64,000 bases of DNA from NCBI GenBank assembly GCA_017465565.1, contig JAFTWA010000050.1, forward strand, positions 1 to 64,000, given 5' to 3'. This document shows, in pieces, positions 53,299 through 63,559 of this stretch. The position numbers were made by a program, and so were the translations under genes. The notes under the pieces are model-generated. The model did no database searches. It saw only the letters and a list, made by a program, of their open reading frames with translations, and was not told the origin of the DNA. This DNA comes from Tyzzerella sp. (GTDB lineage: Bacteria > Bacillota > Clostridia > Lachnospirales > Lachnospiraceae). The number at the start of each line of letters is the position of its first letter. Position 1 is the stretch's first letter.

Positions 53299-54066
53299 TA
53301 AATGTTCTACAAAAAGCTGGCGAATAATAGGATATTCTCCCAAACCTTTTAGTACACATTGGACTTCATACCCCTCGCTTTCGAGCACTGATTTCCATGA
53401 ATCCTCTGCATCTCCTGCAAGTTCATTCACTGCGTGACTTCCTGCTACAATCATGAAAGGCGCGAGAAGAATTTTGCGGGTGTTCGTATTCTTTATATGC
53501 TCTATGACGGCTGCAATGGAAGGGGAAGGCTTCATAGTTCCGAGGATGATATTCGTGTGCCCCTGAGCCTGAAGTTTTTCGTTGACTGCACTATAGACAA
53601 CGTTGGAATCGTGTTCCGAACCATGTCCGACATAAACTAGCATTTCATCTGGCTGCAAATGCCATTCTTTTGTAATAAATTCGGTTACTTTATGGATATC
53701 TTCTTGTGCCGAGAGAAGCGGAGCTCCGACTGCAATACCGTCAAATTTGTCTCTCATCTTATCAATATCCTTTTCCATGATGGTGTTTTCTGTACCATTC
53801 AGCACATGCGTTGGCTGTACAACAACATAGTTGACCCCATCCTTATACATCTGTTCGAGTGCTTCAGTGACACTAAAAACATGTAGGTTGTCACGTTTTT
53901 CAACGATTCTGCGGATCATATTGCTTGTCCAAGCGCGGTAAAGTGGATAATCAGCATAAGCTTCCTGAATCTCATTTTCAATTGCAGCAATTGTTTTTTG
54001 ATATGTTTCTTTGTGACTCGTGCCAAAGCTTACTACCAGAATGGCTTTATCGTTCCCGGTCTTCAT
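53272..54066 (-). CDS. cbiK: Sirohydrochlorin cobaltochelatase CbiK
   Basis: 264 residues from ATG 54066 (GAAGGAG upstream). ILVVSFGTSHKETYQKTIAA is the start signature; metal-binding histidines lie in VYVGHGSEHDSN and PFMIVAGSHAVNE. Inserts cobalt into sirohydrochlorin for B12, or possibly iron for siroheme, which AsrC needs. No export signal. Confidence 0.92.
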   Translation of the reverse strand: MKTGNDKAILVVSFGTSHKETYQKTIAAIENEIQEAYADYPLYRAWTSNMIRRIVEKRDNLHVFSVTEALEQMYKDGVNYVVVQPTHVLNGTENTIMEKDIDKMRDKFDGIAVGAPLLSAQEDIHKVTEFITKEWHLQPDEMLVYVGHGSEHDSNVVYSAVNEKLQAQGHTNIILGTMKPSPSIAAVIEHIKNTNTRKILLAPFMIVAGSHAVNELAGDAEDSWKSVLESEGYEVQCVLKGLGEYPIIRQLFVEHLKKAHRSQF

Positions 54067-54085
54067 GAAATTACTCCTTCTAAAA

Positions 54086-54946
54086 CTAACGGGCTTCCCA
54101 TCTGCCCGATGCCCCGCATGGAAGCACCAGTCCATTGCTTGATACTGGAAGTCCAATTTCCTGTGAATCTACTGTCCCGTTGAAATCCTTCAATTCCGTT
54201 GCAAGCATGTAGGTTAATACCGCAGGAGCAAGTCCTGTTGTATAAGAATTAATCAGGAAAAATAAAGGCTCATCCGATAAAATCTGTGTACATAATTTGA
54301 TAAGTGGATGAATTGCTTCCTCGATTTTCCATATTTCCCCTTTTGGACCACGGCCGTAAGAAGGTGGGTCCATAATAATCGCATCGTATTTATTTCCACG
54401 GCGGATTTCGCGTTCTACGAACTTCACACAGTCGTCAACAAGCCAGCGGATTGGGGCGTCTGCAAGTCCAGACGAAACTGCATTTTCCTTTGCCCACTGA
54501 ACCATGCCTTTCGAAGCGTCAACGTGAGTGACATTTGCGCCGGCAGCAGCCGCAGCGAGAGTTGCACCGCCTGTGTATGCAAATAAATTAAGTACCTTAA
54601 TAGGCCTGCCTGCATTTTTGATTTTTTCAGAGAACCAGTCCCAGTTTGTTGCCTGTTCTGGGAAAAGTCCAGTGTGTTTGAAACTAAAAGGCTTCAAATT
54701 AAAAGTGAGACTCTTGTAATGAATCTGCCACTGCTCAGGCAAGCTGAAGAACTCCCATTCGCCGCCGCCCTTTTTACTGCGGTGATAGTGTCCATTCATA
54801 TTTTTCCAGCCTTTGTGTGTCTTTTTTGTATTCCAAATAACCTGAGGGTCTGGTCTTACTAAAATATAATCGCCCCAGCGTTCTAATTTTTCTCCATTTG
54901 AAGTATCAATGACTTCATAGTCTTTCCATCCGTCTGCTATCCACAT
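54086..54946 (-). CDS. Class I SAM-dependent rRNA methyltransferase (RlmI/RlmK-like)
   Basis: 286 residues from MWIADGW. The SAM-binding core LNLFAYTGGATLAAAAAGAN and acidic VTHVDASKGM are followed by the catalytic MDPPSYGRG. Similar to the C-terminal domain of 23S rRNA m5C methyltransferases. Cytosolic; 19 nt upstream of cbiK with which it may be co-transcribed. Confidence 0.88.
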   Translation of the reverse strand: MWIADGWKDYEVIDTSNGEKLERWGDYILVRPDPQVIWNTKKTHKGWKNMNGHYHRSKKGGGEWEFFSLPEQWQIHYKSLTFNLKPFSFKHTGLFPEQATNWDWFSEKIKNAGRPIKVLNLFAYTGGATLAAAAAGANVTHVDASKGMVQWAKENAVSSGLADAPIRWLVDDCVKFVEREIRRGNKYDAIIMDPPSYGRGPKGEIWKIEEAIHPLIKLCTQILSDEPLFFLINSYTTGLAPAVLTYMLATELKDFNGTVDSQEIGLPVSSNGLVLPCGASGRWEAR

Positions 54947-55045
54947 AATTTTTCTTATCCTTTCGCGTTTTTGCATCACACCTATTATAACAGTGTTTTT
55001 CCAGAATGTACATATGTATTAATTTAGGAAAAACGCAGAAAATGG

Positions 55046-55074
55046 TTTACTTTACACCTGTACAATGATAGAAT
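55046..55074 (+). promoter_or_regulatory. Promoter of the selenium operon
   Basis: TTTACT (55046-55051), 17-bp spacer, TAGAAT (55069-55074), 60 nt before yedF. Confidence 0.5.
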
Positions 55075-55133
55075 ATTTCTATAAGTGAAGAAGCGGAAAG
55101 CGACAAAAAATAACAGAAAAGGTGGAAAAGTTT

Positions 55134-55718
55134 ATGATTAAAGTAAATGCAATTGGCGATGTATGTCCAATTCCAGTAGTAAAAACGAAAAAAGCAATGC
55201 AAGAACTAGAAGGAGCAGGCGTAATCGAAGTATTAGTGGATAACGAAATCGCTGTTACAAATGTTACAAAAATGGCTGCAAGTGCAGGCGCAAAAGTAAC
55301 ATCAGAAAAGAAAGCAGAAAAAGAATACAAGATTACAATCGAGGTGGTAGATGGCGCTGTGGCCTGCGCAGCATGTGAAGAGGAAAATTTGGTAGTGGTT
55401 GTTTCATCTGACCGTATGGGAAATGGTAACGACGAATTGGGTAAAGTCTTGATTAAGGGCTTTATTTTTGCGATTACACAACTTGACAAATTACCAAAGA
55501 CAATGCTCTTTTACAACGGTGGCGCTACACTTACAGCAGAAGGCTCTGATTCATTAGAAGATTTAAAACATTTGGAAGAACAGGGTGTTGAAATCTTAAC
55601 TTGTGGTACATGCTTAAATTACTACGGTTTATCAGATAAATTACAAGTAGGAAGCGTAACTAATATGTACACAATTGTAGAAAAAATGGCTGGGGCTGAT
55701 AACATCATCAGACCATAA
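55134..55718 (+). CDS. yedF: YedF-type selenium metabolism protein
   Basis: 194 residues from ATG 55134; GGTGG lies 8 nt upstream (a GTG at 55122 is the alternative). Residues 1-70 are a TusA-like domain with CPIPVVKTKKAM. The C-terminal DsrE-like half has LLFYNGGATLTAEGSDSLED and the Cys pair in LTCGTCLNYYGL. This two-domain form marks selenium-utilising genomes and probably carries sulfur or selenium. Lies 40 nt before selD. Confidence 0.9.
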   Translation: MIKVNAIGDVCPIPVVKTKKAMQELEGAGVIEVLVDNEIAVTNVTKMAASAGAKVTSEKKAEKEYKITIEVVDGAVACAACEEENLVVVVSSDRMGNGNDELGKVLIKGFIFAITQLDKLPKTMLFYNGGATLTAEGSDSLEDLKHLEEQGVEILTCGTCLNYYGLSDKLQVGSVTNMYTIVEKMAGADNIIRP

Positions 55719-55758
55719 TCGAAAGAACAAGGGAAATTGAAAGGAAGAATTTGACAGT

Positions 55759-56799
55759 ATGATTAAAGATGTAAGATTGACGCAGATGACAAAGACGGCA
55801 GGTTGAGCGGCTAAGATAGGTCCGGAGACCCTTGCTCAGGTTCTGGGTAAGTTGCCAAAATTTGAAGATGACAATTTATTAGTAGGAATTGAAACATCTG
55901 ATGACGCTGCTATCTATAAAATAACTGATGATATTGCAATGATTCAAACTGTTGACTTCTTCACTCCAATCGTCGACGATCCTTATATGTTTGGACAAAT
56001 TGCAGCAGCAAACTCATTAAGCGATGTATATGCCATGGGCGGTGAACCGAAGGTGGCGCTTAATATCGTAGGTTTTCCAAATTGTTTGGACCCAATGATT
56101 TTAGGAGATATTCTTGCAGGGGGTGCAGCAAAAGTAAAAGAAGCAGGTGCTGTACTCGTAGGCGGACACTCTGTTCAGGATGATGAACCGAAATACGGAC
56201 TTTGCGTATCAGGTTTCGTGCATCCGGACAAGATATTTAAAAATTATGGATGTAAACCGGGAGATGTTTTGATTCTGACAAAACAAATTGGAAGCGGTAT
56301 TGTAAATACAGCAATTAAGGCACAAATGGCATCCGACGAGGCAATAGCCGAGGCGATTACCGTTATGTCGTCTTTGAATAAAAAGGGAAAAGAAGTCGTA
56401 GAAAATTATCCTGTTACAGCTTGTACGGATATAACAGGATTTGGACTTCTTGGTCATTGTGCAGAGATGGCTTCTGCCAGCGAAGTAACATTTGAACTGA
56501 ATGTAGAAGAGATTGCATACATGCAGGACGCTGTTTCCTATGCGAAGATGGGACTTGTTCCGGCGGGAGCATACAAGAACCGTCAGCATACGGGCAAATT
56601 AGTAGATTTTTCGCGGGTAGAAGAACATTACATCGATCTTTTATACGATCCACAGACATCCGGAGGATTGCTCGTCAGTGTTGCTCCAGAATGTGTGGAA
56701 TCTATGATGGAAGATTTTGAAAATAAAGGAATGGATACGAAAGTATCAATTATAGGAAGAGTAGTGGAAAAAGGCGATAAATTAATTCGTCTATATTAG
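55759..56799 (+). CDS. selD: Selenide, water dikinase SelD, a selenoprotein (Sec16)
   Basis: 346 residues reading through the in-frame UGA at 55804-55806. The start region MIKDVRLTQMTKTAG-U-AAK places selenocysteine at residue 16, where other SelDs have the catalytic Cys or Sec, followed by the conserved Lys (K19). Standard ORF callers begin only at the TTG 55852 and lose the catalytic site. Later motifs TVDFFTPIVDDPY, VGGHSVQDDEPKYGL and FGLLGHCAEMA are typical. Makes selenophosphate from selenide and ATP. A SECIS-like hairpin follows the UGA. Confidence 0.95.
55804..55837 (+). promoter_or_regulatory. UGA Sec codon and bacterial SECIS-like hairpin
   Basis: UGA at 55804-55806. GAGC (55805-55808) pairs with GCTC (55834-55837), and an upper stem GGTC-CGGA-GACC (55819-55830) ends in a 4-nt loop. 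Size and distance from UGA fit the bacterial SECIS read by SelB, encoded 2.4 kb downstream. Confidence 0.85.
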
Positions 56800-56809
56800 G
56801 AGTTTAAAG

Positions 56810-58204
56810 ATGAATAAAAATCTTTTATATCGCAGCATCCCAAAAGTAGATGTACTTTTGGAAAATGAGGAAATAAAGGCCAGCATGGAATATTACGGCA
56901 GGGACATTGTTGTGGAAGCCATTCGTGTGGAAATGGACGAGCTCCGTGCATTTATCGGAACCTGTGAGGATGAAGAGGCTGCAATGGAGAAAATTACAAA
57001 GCTCACAGAAAGAATTCTCGAACGCGCAGAAAAGATGCTCCAGCCAAATATGAAACGCATCATCAATGCAACTGGCACCATTCTTCATACCAATCTTGGA
57101 CGAGCACCAATCAGCCCAGAACATATGAAGCACGTTATGGAGATTGCGGTGGGGTACTCGAATCTGGAATATAACTTGAATGCAGGAAAACGTGGTGAAA
57201 GATATTCTCATTTTGAAGAATTGCTTTGTAAGATTACAGGTGCAGAAGCAGCTATGGCAGTAAATAATAATGCTGCGGCAGTTATGCTTGTGCTCAGCTC
57301 TATCGGTAAAGGAGGAGAAGTTATTGTTTCCCGCGGAGAGCTGGTGGAAATCGGCGGCAAGTTCCGAATTCCAGATGTTATGGTTCAAAGTGGTGCTGCT
57401 TTGGTGGAAATTGGAACAACAAATAAGACACATTTTTCTGATTATGAAGATGCAATTACAGAAAACACAGCGGCTTTATTAAAGGTTCATACAAGCAACT
57501 ACCGTATCGTCGGATTTACAGAGACTGTGGGAATCGATGAGTTAGTTACCCTCAGCCGAAAACACGATATTCCAATCGTTGAAGATTTAGGCAGTGGTGT
57601 GCTTTTAGACCTTAGCAAATACGGCATCACATACGAACCGACAGTTCAGGATTCGATTCGGGCAGGTGCTGACGTTGTAAGCTTTAGCGGGGACAAGCTT
57701 CTTGGCGGTCCACAGGCAGGTATTATTGTCGGTAAGAAGAAATACATCGACAAGATGAAGAAAAACCCTCTTACCAGAGCGCTTCGTATCGATAAATTTA
57801 CAGCAGCAACGCTGGAGGTTGTGCTCAAGGAATATTTATCAGAAAAGCGTGCTGTAAAGAATATTCCAGTATTACAGATGATTACAAAATCACAGGAAGA
57901 TATTATTAAAGAAGCGAGAAAATTAAAACGTTTCTTAACAGGTTTAGAGTTGAACGCAGAGCTTGGAATTGAGAATTGCGAGTCACAGATTGGAGGAGGT
58001 TCTCTTCCGTTGGAAAGAATTCCAAGTAAAGCAGTTACCATTAAGCCAAGAAATATTTCGACGGCAGAGCTTGAAGTCCGTATGCGTTTCCTTTCTGTAC
58101 CGATTATTCCAAGAACAGTGAATGATAAGATTGTCTTGGATGTAAGAACAATTGGCGTAGATAACTTTGAAGCCTTCCGCCAATTAAAGGATATCTGTGA
58201 TTAG
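56810..58204 (+). CDS. selA: L-seryl-tRNA(Sec) selenium transferase
   Basis: 464 residues, normal length. PLP lysine K296 in SFSGDKLLGGPQAGII; INATGTILHTNLGRAP and GERYSHFEELLCKITGAEAA are SelA signatures. Converts Ser-tRNA(Sec) to Sec-tRNA(Sec). 10 nt after selD. Confidence 0.97.
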   Translation: MNKNLLYRSIPKVDVLLENEEIKASMEYYGRDIVVEAIRVEMDELRAFIGTCEDEEAAMEKITKLTERILERAEKMLQPNMKRIINATGTILHTNLGRAPISPEHMKHVMEIAVGYSNLEYNLNAGKRGERYSHFEELLCKITGAEAAMAVNNNAAAVMLVLSSIGKGGEVIVSRGELVEIGGKFRIPDVMVQSGAALVEIGTTNKTHFSDYEDAITENTAALLKVHTSNYRIVGFTETVGIDELVTLSRKHDIPIVEDLGSGVLLDLSKYGITYEPTVQDSIRAGADVVSFSGDKLLGGPQAGIIVGKKKYIDKMKKNPLTRALRIDKFTAATLEVVLKEYLSEKRAVKNIPVLQMITKSQEDIIKEARKLKRFLTGLELNAELGIENCESQIGGGSLPLERIPSKAVTIKPRNISTAELEVRMRFLSVPIIPRTVNDKIVLDVRTIGVDNFEAFRQLKDICD

Positions 58205-58220
58205 AAAGGTCATTTAAGAT

Positions 58221-60137
58221 ATGAAAAATATTATTATAGGAACAGCGGGACATATCGACCACGGTAAGACTACTTTAATCAAAGCGCTTACAGGGAGAAA
58301 TACAGACCGCTGGGAGGAAGAACAGCGAAGAGGAATTACCATTGACCTCGGGTTTACCTATTTTGATTTAAAAAACGGAGACCGTGTCGGAATTATTGAT
58401 GTTCCTGGACACGAGCGCTTTATTAATAATATGGTGGCTGGTGTTGTGGGCATGGACCTTGTTATGCTGGTAATTGCAGCAGACGAAGGGATTATGCCAC
58501 AGACGAGGGAACACATGGATATCCTGGGACTCCTCGGCATTGAAAAAAGTATTATCGTGCTAAATAAATGCGATTTGGTGGATGAGGACTGGCTGGAACT
58601 GGTAAAGGAAGAGATTCAGGAAGAACTGGAGGGAACCTTCCTCGACGGTTCTCCAATTGTAGAAATCTCAGCAGTGACTGGTCAGGGGATTCCAGAACTA
58701 GTTGACACTATTGAACGACTTACGTCAGAAGAAGTGGTGGAAAAGGATATTAATACGATTCCGCGTCTTCCGATTGATCGTGCCTTCAGTTTATCTGGTT
58801 TTGGAACCATTATCACAGGGACACTTCTTGCGGGAACTATCACAAAAGATGACAATCTGCAGATGTACCCGATGGGAAAAGAGTGCAAAATCCGAAGCAT
58901 TCAGGTTCACGGACAAGATGTGGACAAATGCTACGCCGGCCAGCGTGTAGCCATTAACCTGTCCAATGTGAAGAAGAGTGAAATTAGCAGAGGATGTGTG
59001 CTTGCTCCACCGAATAATATGAAAAATACAGAACTTTTGGATGTGCGGTTAAATGTGCTTCCGGGTTCGAAACGTGTGCTTACCAATCACAGCCGTCTGC
59101 ATTTGTTCACGGGAACGAGTGAAATCTTATGCAGAGCCGTGCTGTTAGATAAGGAAGAAATAGGACCAGGTGAAAGTGGTTTTGTGCAGCTTCGTTTAGA
59201 AGAGGAGATTGCACTTCGCCGTGGCGACAAGTTCGTGGTTCGATTCTACTCACCAATGGAAACCATCGGCGGTGGTGTTGTGCTCGAGCCGAATCCAAAA
59301 CGTAAACGCCGTTTTCAAGATGATGTGATTGAAGAACTGAAACGCAAAGAGTCAGGTTCTTCAGAGGATGTCATCGAGATGCATGTGAAGTCTCACGGAG
59401 AAACTATGATTACACTCACGGAGTTGGCGAAGCTCACGGCTCTTTCTATGGAAGAGGTAGTGGAGGACGTGGATTCCTTAGAGGCGCAAGGTATCGTGAG
59501 AGTATTCCCCATGAAGAAGGATACTTATGTATGGCACACAGTACATGAACAGCAAATCAGACATGAATTAGTGAAAGTACTTCGCACTTATCATGAAAAA
59601 TATCCATACCGCTATGGTATGAAAAAGGCAGAAGTACACATGACATATATGAAGAAAGTCAAATTAAATGTATTTGACATGTATATGGAACTGCTGGAAC
59701 AGGAAGAAGCAGTGATGCGATACCAAGAATATTTGCAGCTTCCTGAATTTGAAGTGGCAAGAGATGCTACATATGAGAAAGTAAAGAAGACAGCAGAGAA
59801 AGCATTCCAGAAAGCCCAATTTGATTTTGTCCGTTTTTCTGAAATTTCATTTGCGGATATTGACGGTGAAGTGGTAGAAGATATTTTGCTTCTATTAATG
59901 GACGAGAGGTTTATTGTAAAAATTGAAGAAAATATCTATACATTGCAGACAATCATTAACCATGCAGAAGAAGTGATTCGCGCACGTTTGAAAGAAAATC
60001 CGCTGATTACCATTGCGGAGGTGCGTGATTTATTAAATACAAGCAGAAAAAGTGCGAAACCAATTTTGGAATATATGGATAGCATTAAAGTAACAAAGAA
60101 AAATGGAACAGAGAGTGAAAGGGTAGCATTTATATGA
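58221..60137 (+). CDS. selB: Selenocysteine-specific elongation factor
   Basis: 638 residues. GTPase motifs [19 protein letters not shown] and VLNKCD. Domains II-III follow, then C-terminal winged helices ([20 protein letters not shown]) that bind the SECIS. Delivers Sec-tRNA to UGA codons. Overlaps the LysR gene by 4 nt. The tRNA gene selC is not visible in the window. Confidence 0.97.
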   Translation: MKNIIIGTAGHIDHGKTTLIKALTGRNTDRWEEEQRRGITIDLGFTYFDLKNGDRVGIIDVPGHERFINNMVAGVVGMDLVMLVIAADEGIMPQTREHMDILGLLGIEKSIIVLNKCDLVDEDWLELVKEEIQEELEGTFLDGSPIVEISAVTGQGIPELVDTIERLTSEEVVEKDINTIPRLPIDRAFSLSGFGTIITGTLLAGTITKDDNLQMYPMGKECKIRSIQVHGQDVDKCYAGQRVAINLSNVKKSEISRGCVLAPPNNMKNTELLDVRLNVLPGSKRVLTNHSRLHLFTGTSEILCRAVLLDKEEIGPGESGFVQLRLEEEIALRRGDKFVVRFYSPMETIGGGVVLEPNPKRKRRFQDDVIEELKRKESGSSEDVIEMHVKSHGETMITLTELAKLTALSMEEVVEDVDSLEAQGIVRVFPMKKDTYVWHTVHEQQIRHELVKVLRTYHEKYPYRYGMKKAEVHMTYMKKVKLNVFDMYMELLEQEEAVMRYQEYLQLPEFEVARDATYEKVKKTAEKAFQKAQFDFVRFSEISFADIDGEVVEDILLLLMDERFIVKIEENIYTLQTIINHAEEVIRARLKENPLITIAEVRDLLNTSRKSAKPILEYMDSIKVTKKNGTESERVAFI

Positions 60138-61033
60138 ATTTAAAGCAATTAGAGGCGTTCGTGAGAATTGCAGACAGTGGCAGTTTTTCGAAAGCAGCAA
60201 AGGTTTTGTTTTTGACACAGCCCACAATCAGTGCTCATATCTCTTCTCTGGAAAAGGAACTAAACAGCCGGCTTTTTGTCCGTAATACAAAAGAAGTACG
60301 TTTGTCAGAAAGCGGGGAAATCTTATATAACTATGCAAAGCAAATGCTCCTTATACAAAGGCGGATAGAGGAGTCTTTTGCAACAAACGAGGAGAAAGAT
60401 CAGCAATGTCTGACGATTGCAGCATCTACGATTCCTTCGCAGTATTTATTACCTAAGATTTTGGTTGCTTTCAGTGAGAGATACCCCGAGCAGCAATTTA
60501 AGGTTGTAGAAACGGACAGTGCGAAGGTAGTAGAGCACGTTATGAATCATACAGCGGATGTTGGGCTTACAGGAACTGTATTAGATAAGAAGTTTTGTAA
60601 GCACATTCCGTTTTATGAGGATGAACTGGTTGTAATTACACCTAACACAGAAAAATACAGAGAACTGGGAAAAATTGAAAAAGACGCAAAGTGGATTATA
60701 AATGAAAAATTGATTATGCGTGAGGAGGGTTCTGGAACCAGAAAAGAGGCAGAAAAGCAATTGAAAAAGATTGGTTTGCCAGTCGCAAAATTGAATGTGA
60801 TTGCGAGTATGGAGAATCCGGAAGCGATTAAAAAAGCGGTTAGCAACGGTATGGGAATCTCAATTATTTCCAAGCTGGCAGCAGAGGAGGAAGTGGAAAA
60901 AGGCACATTGCTGTCCCTTCCGGTTGATACAGAGGATGCTAAGAGGGATATTAATGTGGTTTACGACCGTAACCTGCAGCCGTCACGTACTACGGAGCGT
61001 TTTGTGAAGCTCGTGAAGGAAATATATAAGTAG
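60134..61033 (+). CDS. LysR-family regulator of selenium metabolism
   Basis: 299 residues. HTH: QLEAFVRIADSGSFSKAAKV, LTQPTISAHISSLEKEL. The C-terminal half is a LysR substrate domain. Overlap with selB and the position before a desulfurase match the known selenium-associated LysR subfamily. Effector unknown. Confidence 0.9.
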   Translation: MNLKQLEAFVRIADSGSFSKAAKVLFLTQPTISAHISSLEKELNSRLFVRNTKEVRLSESGEILYNYAKQMLLIQRRIEESFATNEEKDQQCLTIAASTIPSQYLLPKILVAFSERYPEQQFKVVETDSAKVVEHVMNHTADVGLTGTVLDKKFCKHIPFYEDELVVITPNTEKYRELGKIEKDAKWIINEKLIMREEGSGTRKEAEKQLKKIGLPVAKLNVIASMENPEAIKKAVSNGMGISIISKLAAEEEVEKGTLLSLPVDTEDAKRDINVVYDRNLQPSRTTERFVKLVKEIYK

Positions 61034-61062
61034 AGAGCGAAGCTCGTAAAATGGAGGAAGCT

Positions 61063-62199
61063 ATGATTTATATGGATAATGCGGCGACAACCATGAGAAA
61101 GCCGGAAGAGGTAATTACGGCTGTCATGAACGCCATGAATTCTATGGGAAATGCGGGACGTGGAGCCCATGCGGCATCCTTAAGTGCGTCAAGAGTGATT
61201 TACAATGCAAGAGAAGCATTGGCACGTTTTTTCAACGCAGAAAGCCCCAAGCAGATTGTTTTTACCAACAACTCGACAGAGAGCCTTAATATTGCAATCA
61301 AAGGACTTTTAGAACCGGGCGACCATGTGGTAACAACCATGCTGGAACACAACTCCGTATTACGCCCTCTGTACGAGATGGAGCAAAAAGGTGTATCACT
61401 TACGATTGTGAAGAGCGACAAACAGGGAAGAATTTCCTATGAAGAAGTGGAAGAAGCGGTGCAGGAAAATACAAAGGCGATTATCTGTACAAATGGCTCC
61501 AATCTTACAGGAAACTATGTGGATGTGAAACGCATTGGAGCAATTGCAAAGAACAAAGGCGTTCTTTTTGTAGTAGATGCATCTCAGACAGCAGGCGTAT
61601 ATCCAATTGATGTGCAGGAAATGAACATCGATGTGCTTTGCTTTACAGGACACAAAAGTCTCCTTGGACCACAAGGAACAGGTGGGTTGTGTGTAAGAGA
61701 AGGTCTGAAACTAAAGCCATTAAAGAGTGGTGGCAGTGGTGTTCTTACTTATAGTAAAGAGCATCCATCTGATATGCCAACAGCTTTAGAAGCGGGAACG
61801 CTAAATGGACACGGCATTGCCGGGCTTGGTGCAGCAATTGAATATTTGGAAAAAGAAGGAATTGACAACATCCGTGAAAAAGAATTACAACACATGTGGA
61901 AGTTCTATCATGGAGTGAAAGAGATTCCAGGCGTAAAAGTATACGGAGATTTTGAAACAGAACTCCGTTGCCCAATTGTTACGCTTAACATTGGGGATTA
62001 TGATTCGTCAGAAGTAAGCGATGAGCTTCTGATGACTTATGGAATTTCTACCAGACCTGGAGCACACTGTGCGCCACTCATGCACGAAGCACTTGGAACA
62101 GTAGAGCAGGGAGCAGTTCGTTTTAGTTTTTCTCATTATAATACAAATGAAGAAATCGAAGCTGCAATCCAGGCAATCAAAGAATTAGCAGAGGAATAG
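61063..62199 (+). CDS. Cysteine desulfurase/selenocysteine lyase family
   Basis: 378 residues from ATG 61063 (GGAGG 5 nt upstream; ATG 61051 lies inside that sequence). IYMDNAATTMRKPEEV, PLP lysine in CFTGHKSLLGPQGTG and active Cys in GAHCAPLMHEALGT. SufS/CsdB-like fold. In this operon it probably releases sulfur or selenium for SelD via YedF or the DUF3343 protein. Confidence 0.93.
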   Translation: MIYMDNAATTMRKPEEVITAVMNAMNSMGNAGRGAHAASLSASRVIYNAREALARFFNAESPKQIVFTNNSTESLNIAIKGLLEPGDHVVTTMLEHNSVLRPLYEMEQKGVSLTIVKSDKQGRISYEEVEEAVQENTKAIICTNGSNLTGNYVDVKRIGAIAKNKGVLFVVDASQTAGVYPIDVQEMNIDVLCFTGHKSLLGPQGTGGLCVREGLKLKPLKSGGSGVLTYSKEHPSDMPTALEAGTLNGHGIAGLGAAIEYLEKEGIDNIREKELQHMWKFYHGVKEIPGVKVYGDFETELRCPIVTLNIGDYDSSEVSDELLMTYGISTRPGAHCAPLMHEALGTVEQGAVRFSFSHYNTNEEIEAAIQAIKELAEE

Positions 62200-62206
62200 T
62201 ATTAAT

Positions 62207-62443
62207 ATGAGAGTAAAAGAATTGAAGTTGGTCATTACATTCCATACGACAGCAGACGCAATGGCAATGGAGAAATGCTGTAAAGAGGCAAATGCGCCAG
62301 GTAGATTAATTCCAGTACCAAGAGCGATTTCATCAGGCTGCGGACTTGCATGGTGCGCAGATTTGAGTGAGAAGGACGGGCTGTTGGAGGTAATGGCGAA
62401 AGTAGGACTGAAGCAAGAAGACATACATAAATGTATGGTATAG
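62207..62443 (+). CDS. DUF3343 Se/S-carrier-like protein
   Basis: 78 residues. PRAISSGCGLAWC contains the family's Cys pair; the fold is a small alpha/beta carrier. Accompanies YedF, SelD and the desulfurase in selenium-using anaerobes. 7 nt after the desulfurase gene; a terminator follows. Confidence 0.85.
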   Translation: MRVKELKLVITFHTTADAMAMEKCCKEANAPGRLIPVPRAISSGCGLAWCADLSEKDGLLEVMAKVGLKQEDIHKCMV

Positions 62444-62460
62444 TATGATGCAATAACGTA

Positions 62461-62493
62461 AAAAGCACTCCGTATGAAAGGAGTGCTTTTTTA
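62461..62493 (+). terminator. Terminator of the selenium operon
   Basis: AAAAGCACTCC (62461-62471) and GGAGTGCTTTT (62480-62490) plus T tail. The remaining 62494-62735 holds no gene. Confidence 0.9.
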
Positions 62494-62735
62494 TATGTCC
62501 CCCAAGTAAGGGATAAAAGGAAGACGAGAGCGGTAACCAAGCCCTCAAATTAATACCTTTCCTATTATATGGGTGAGAATACGATTTGTCTAATTGATAA
62601 AAAATAGACAAGCAATAGAAAAAGTCTATAATTAGAGAAATAGATAATAGAAAATATCTATAGAAACATGGAACGATAGAATATATCAATTTGACCTGTG
62701 TTTATGGGAAAAGTACAATGAAAGATAGGAAAACA

Positions 62736-63527
62736 ATGAAGGAGGATATGTGGAAAATAATGAGCATGAATTATGTTGGAATTGATATTGGTTCTACTGC
62801 ATCAAAAGTTGTGGTGCGCGGTAAGAACGATATTAGATTTGTACTTCCAACTGGTTGGAGCAGCAAAGAAACGACCATAAAAATTAAAGAAAGATTGCTA
62901 GAAGCAGGAGTCGATGTTGCGTCGGAGGACACAAGGGTGGTTGCAACTGGATATGGACGTGTGGCTGTGGATTTTGCGGATAAGGTAATTACAGAAATTA
63001 CCTGCCATGCAAGAGGAGGAAGAGAACTTGCGGGTGGCGACTGTACCATTATTGATGTGGGTGGACAGGACACAAAGGTTATTCAGGTGAATCAAGGAGT
63101 GGTCACAGATTTCCTTATGAATGATAAATGTTCAGCCGGAACTGGTAAATTTTTGGAAATCATGGCTAATCGTTTAGGAATCACCTTGAATGAACTGTTT
63201 GAATTGGCGAAGACGGGTGAGAGTATTCCTATTAGTTCTCTTTGTACAGTGTTTGCAGAGTCAGAGATCATCAGTTATATAGGGGAAGGACGCGCAAGAG
63301 AGGATATTGCTGCTGGAGTAATCGATTCGGTTGTAGCAAAGGTTGCGCAGCTTGCACAGCGTCAGAAATCAGCAGAAAAGATTATTTTGACCGGTGGTTT
63401 AAGCCACAGCGATTATTTTGCATCGAAGCTGTCTGAAAAAATGGGAAAAAATGTTATGCCCACAGAACTTGGAAGATTTGCTGGAGCACTTGGAGCAGCG
63501 TATTTGGCAGAAGAAAAAAGAAGATAA
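62736..63527 (+). CDS. ATP-dependent activase/reductase (HgdC/DCCP reductase family)
   Basis: About 263 residues; the start is uncertain (ATG 62736, 62748, 62760 or 62766; the conserved part begins NYVGIDIGSTASKVVV). Actin-like ATPase with DVGGQDTKVIQ. Cysteines in NDKCSAGTGKFLEIMA and SSLCTVFAESE bridge one [4Fe-4S] between two subunits. It injects low-potential electrons into a 2-hydroxyacyl-CoA dehydratase or double-cubane protein, encoded next. Confidence 0.9.
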   Translation: MKEDMWKIMSMNYVGIDIGSTASKVVVRGKNDIRFVLPTGWSSKETTIKIKERLLEAGVDVASEDTRVVATGYGRVAVDFADKVITEITCHARGGRELAGGDCTIIDVGGQDTKVIQVNQGVVTDFLMNDKCSAGTGKFLEIMANRLGITLNELFELAKTGESIPISSLCTVFAESEIISYIGEGRAREDIAAGVIDSVVAKVAQLAQRQKSAEKIILTGGLSHSDYFASKLSEKMGKNVMPTELGRFAGALGAAYLAEEKRR

Positions 63528-63559
63528 AAATACAAAGTTAAAATTAAGGAGGAAATGAA

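Noticed and set aside
55852..56799. Short SelD starting at TTG 55852
   Set aside because: It would lack the catalytic Sec/Cys and glycine-rich start; the frame is continuous through the UGA from a good ATG at 55759.
58200..62735. Search for the tRNA-Sec gene selC near selA/selB
   Set aside because: The intergenic gaps are too short or show no long-variable-arm tRNA with a UCA anticodon.
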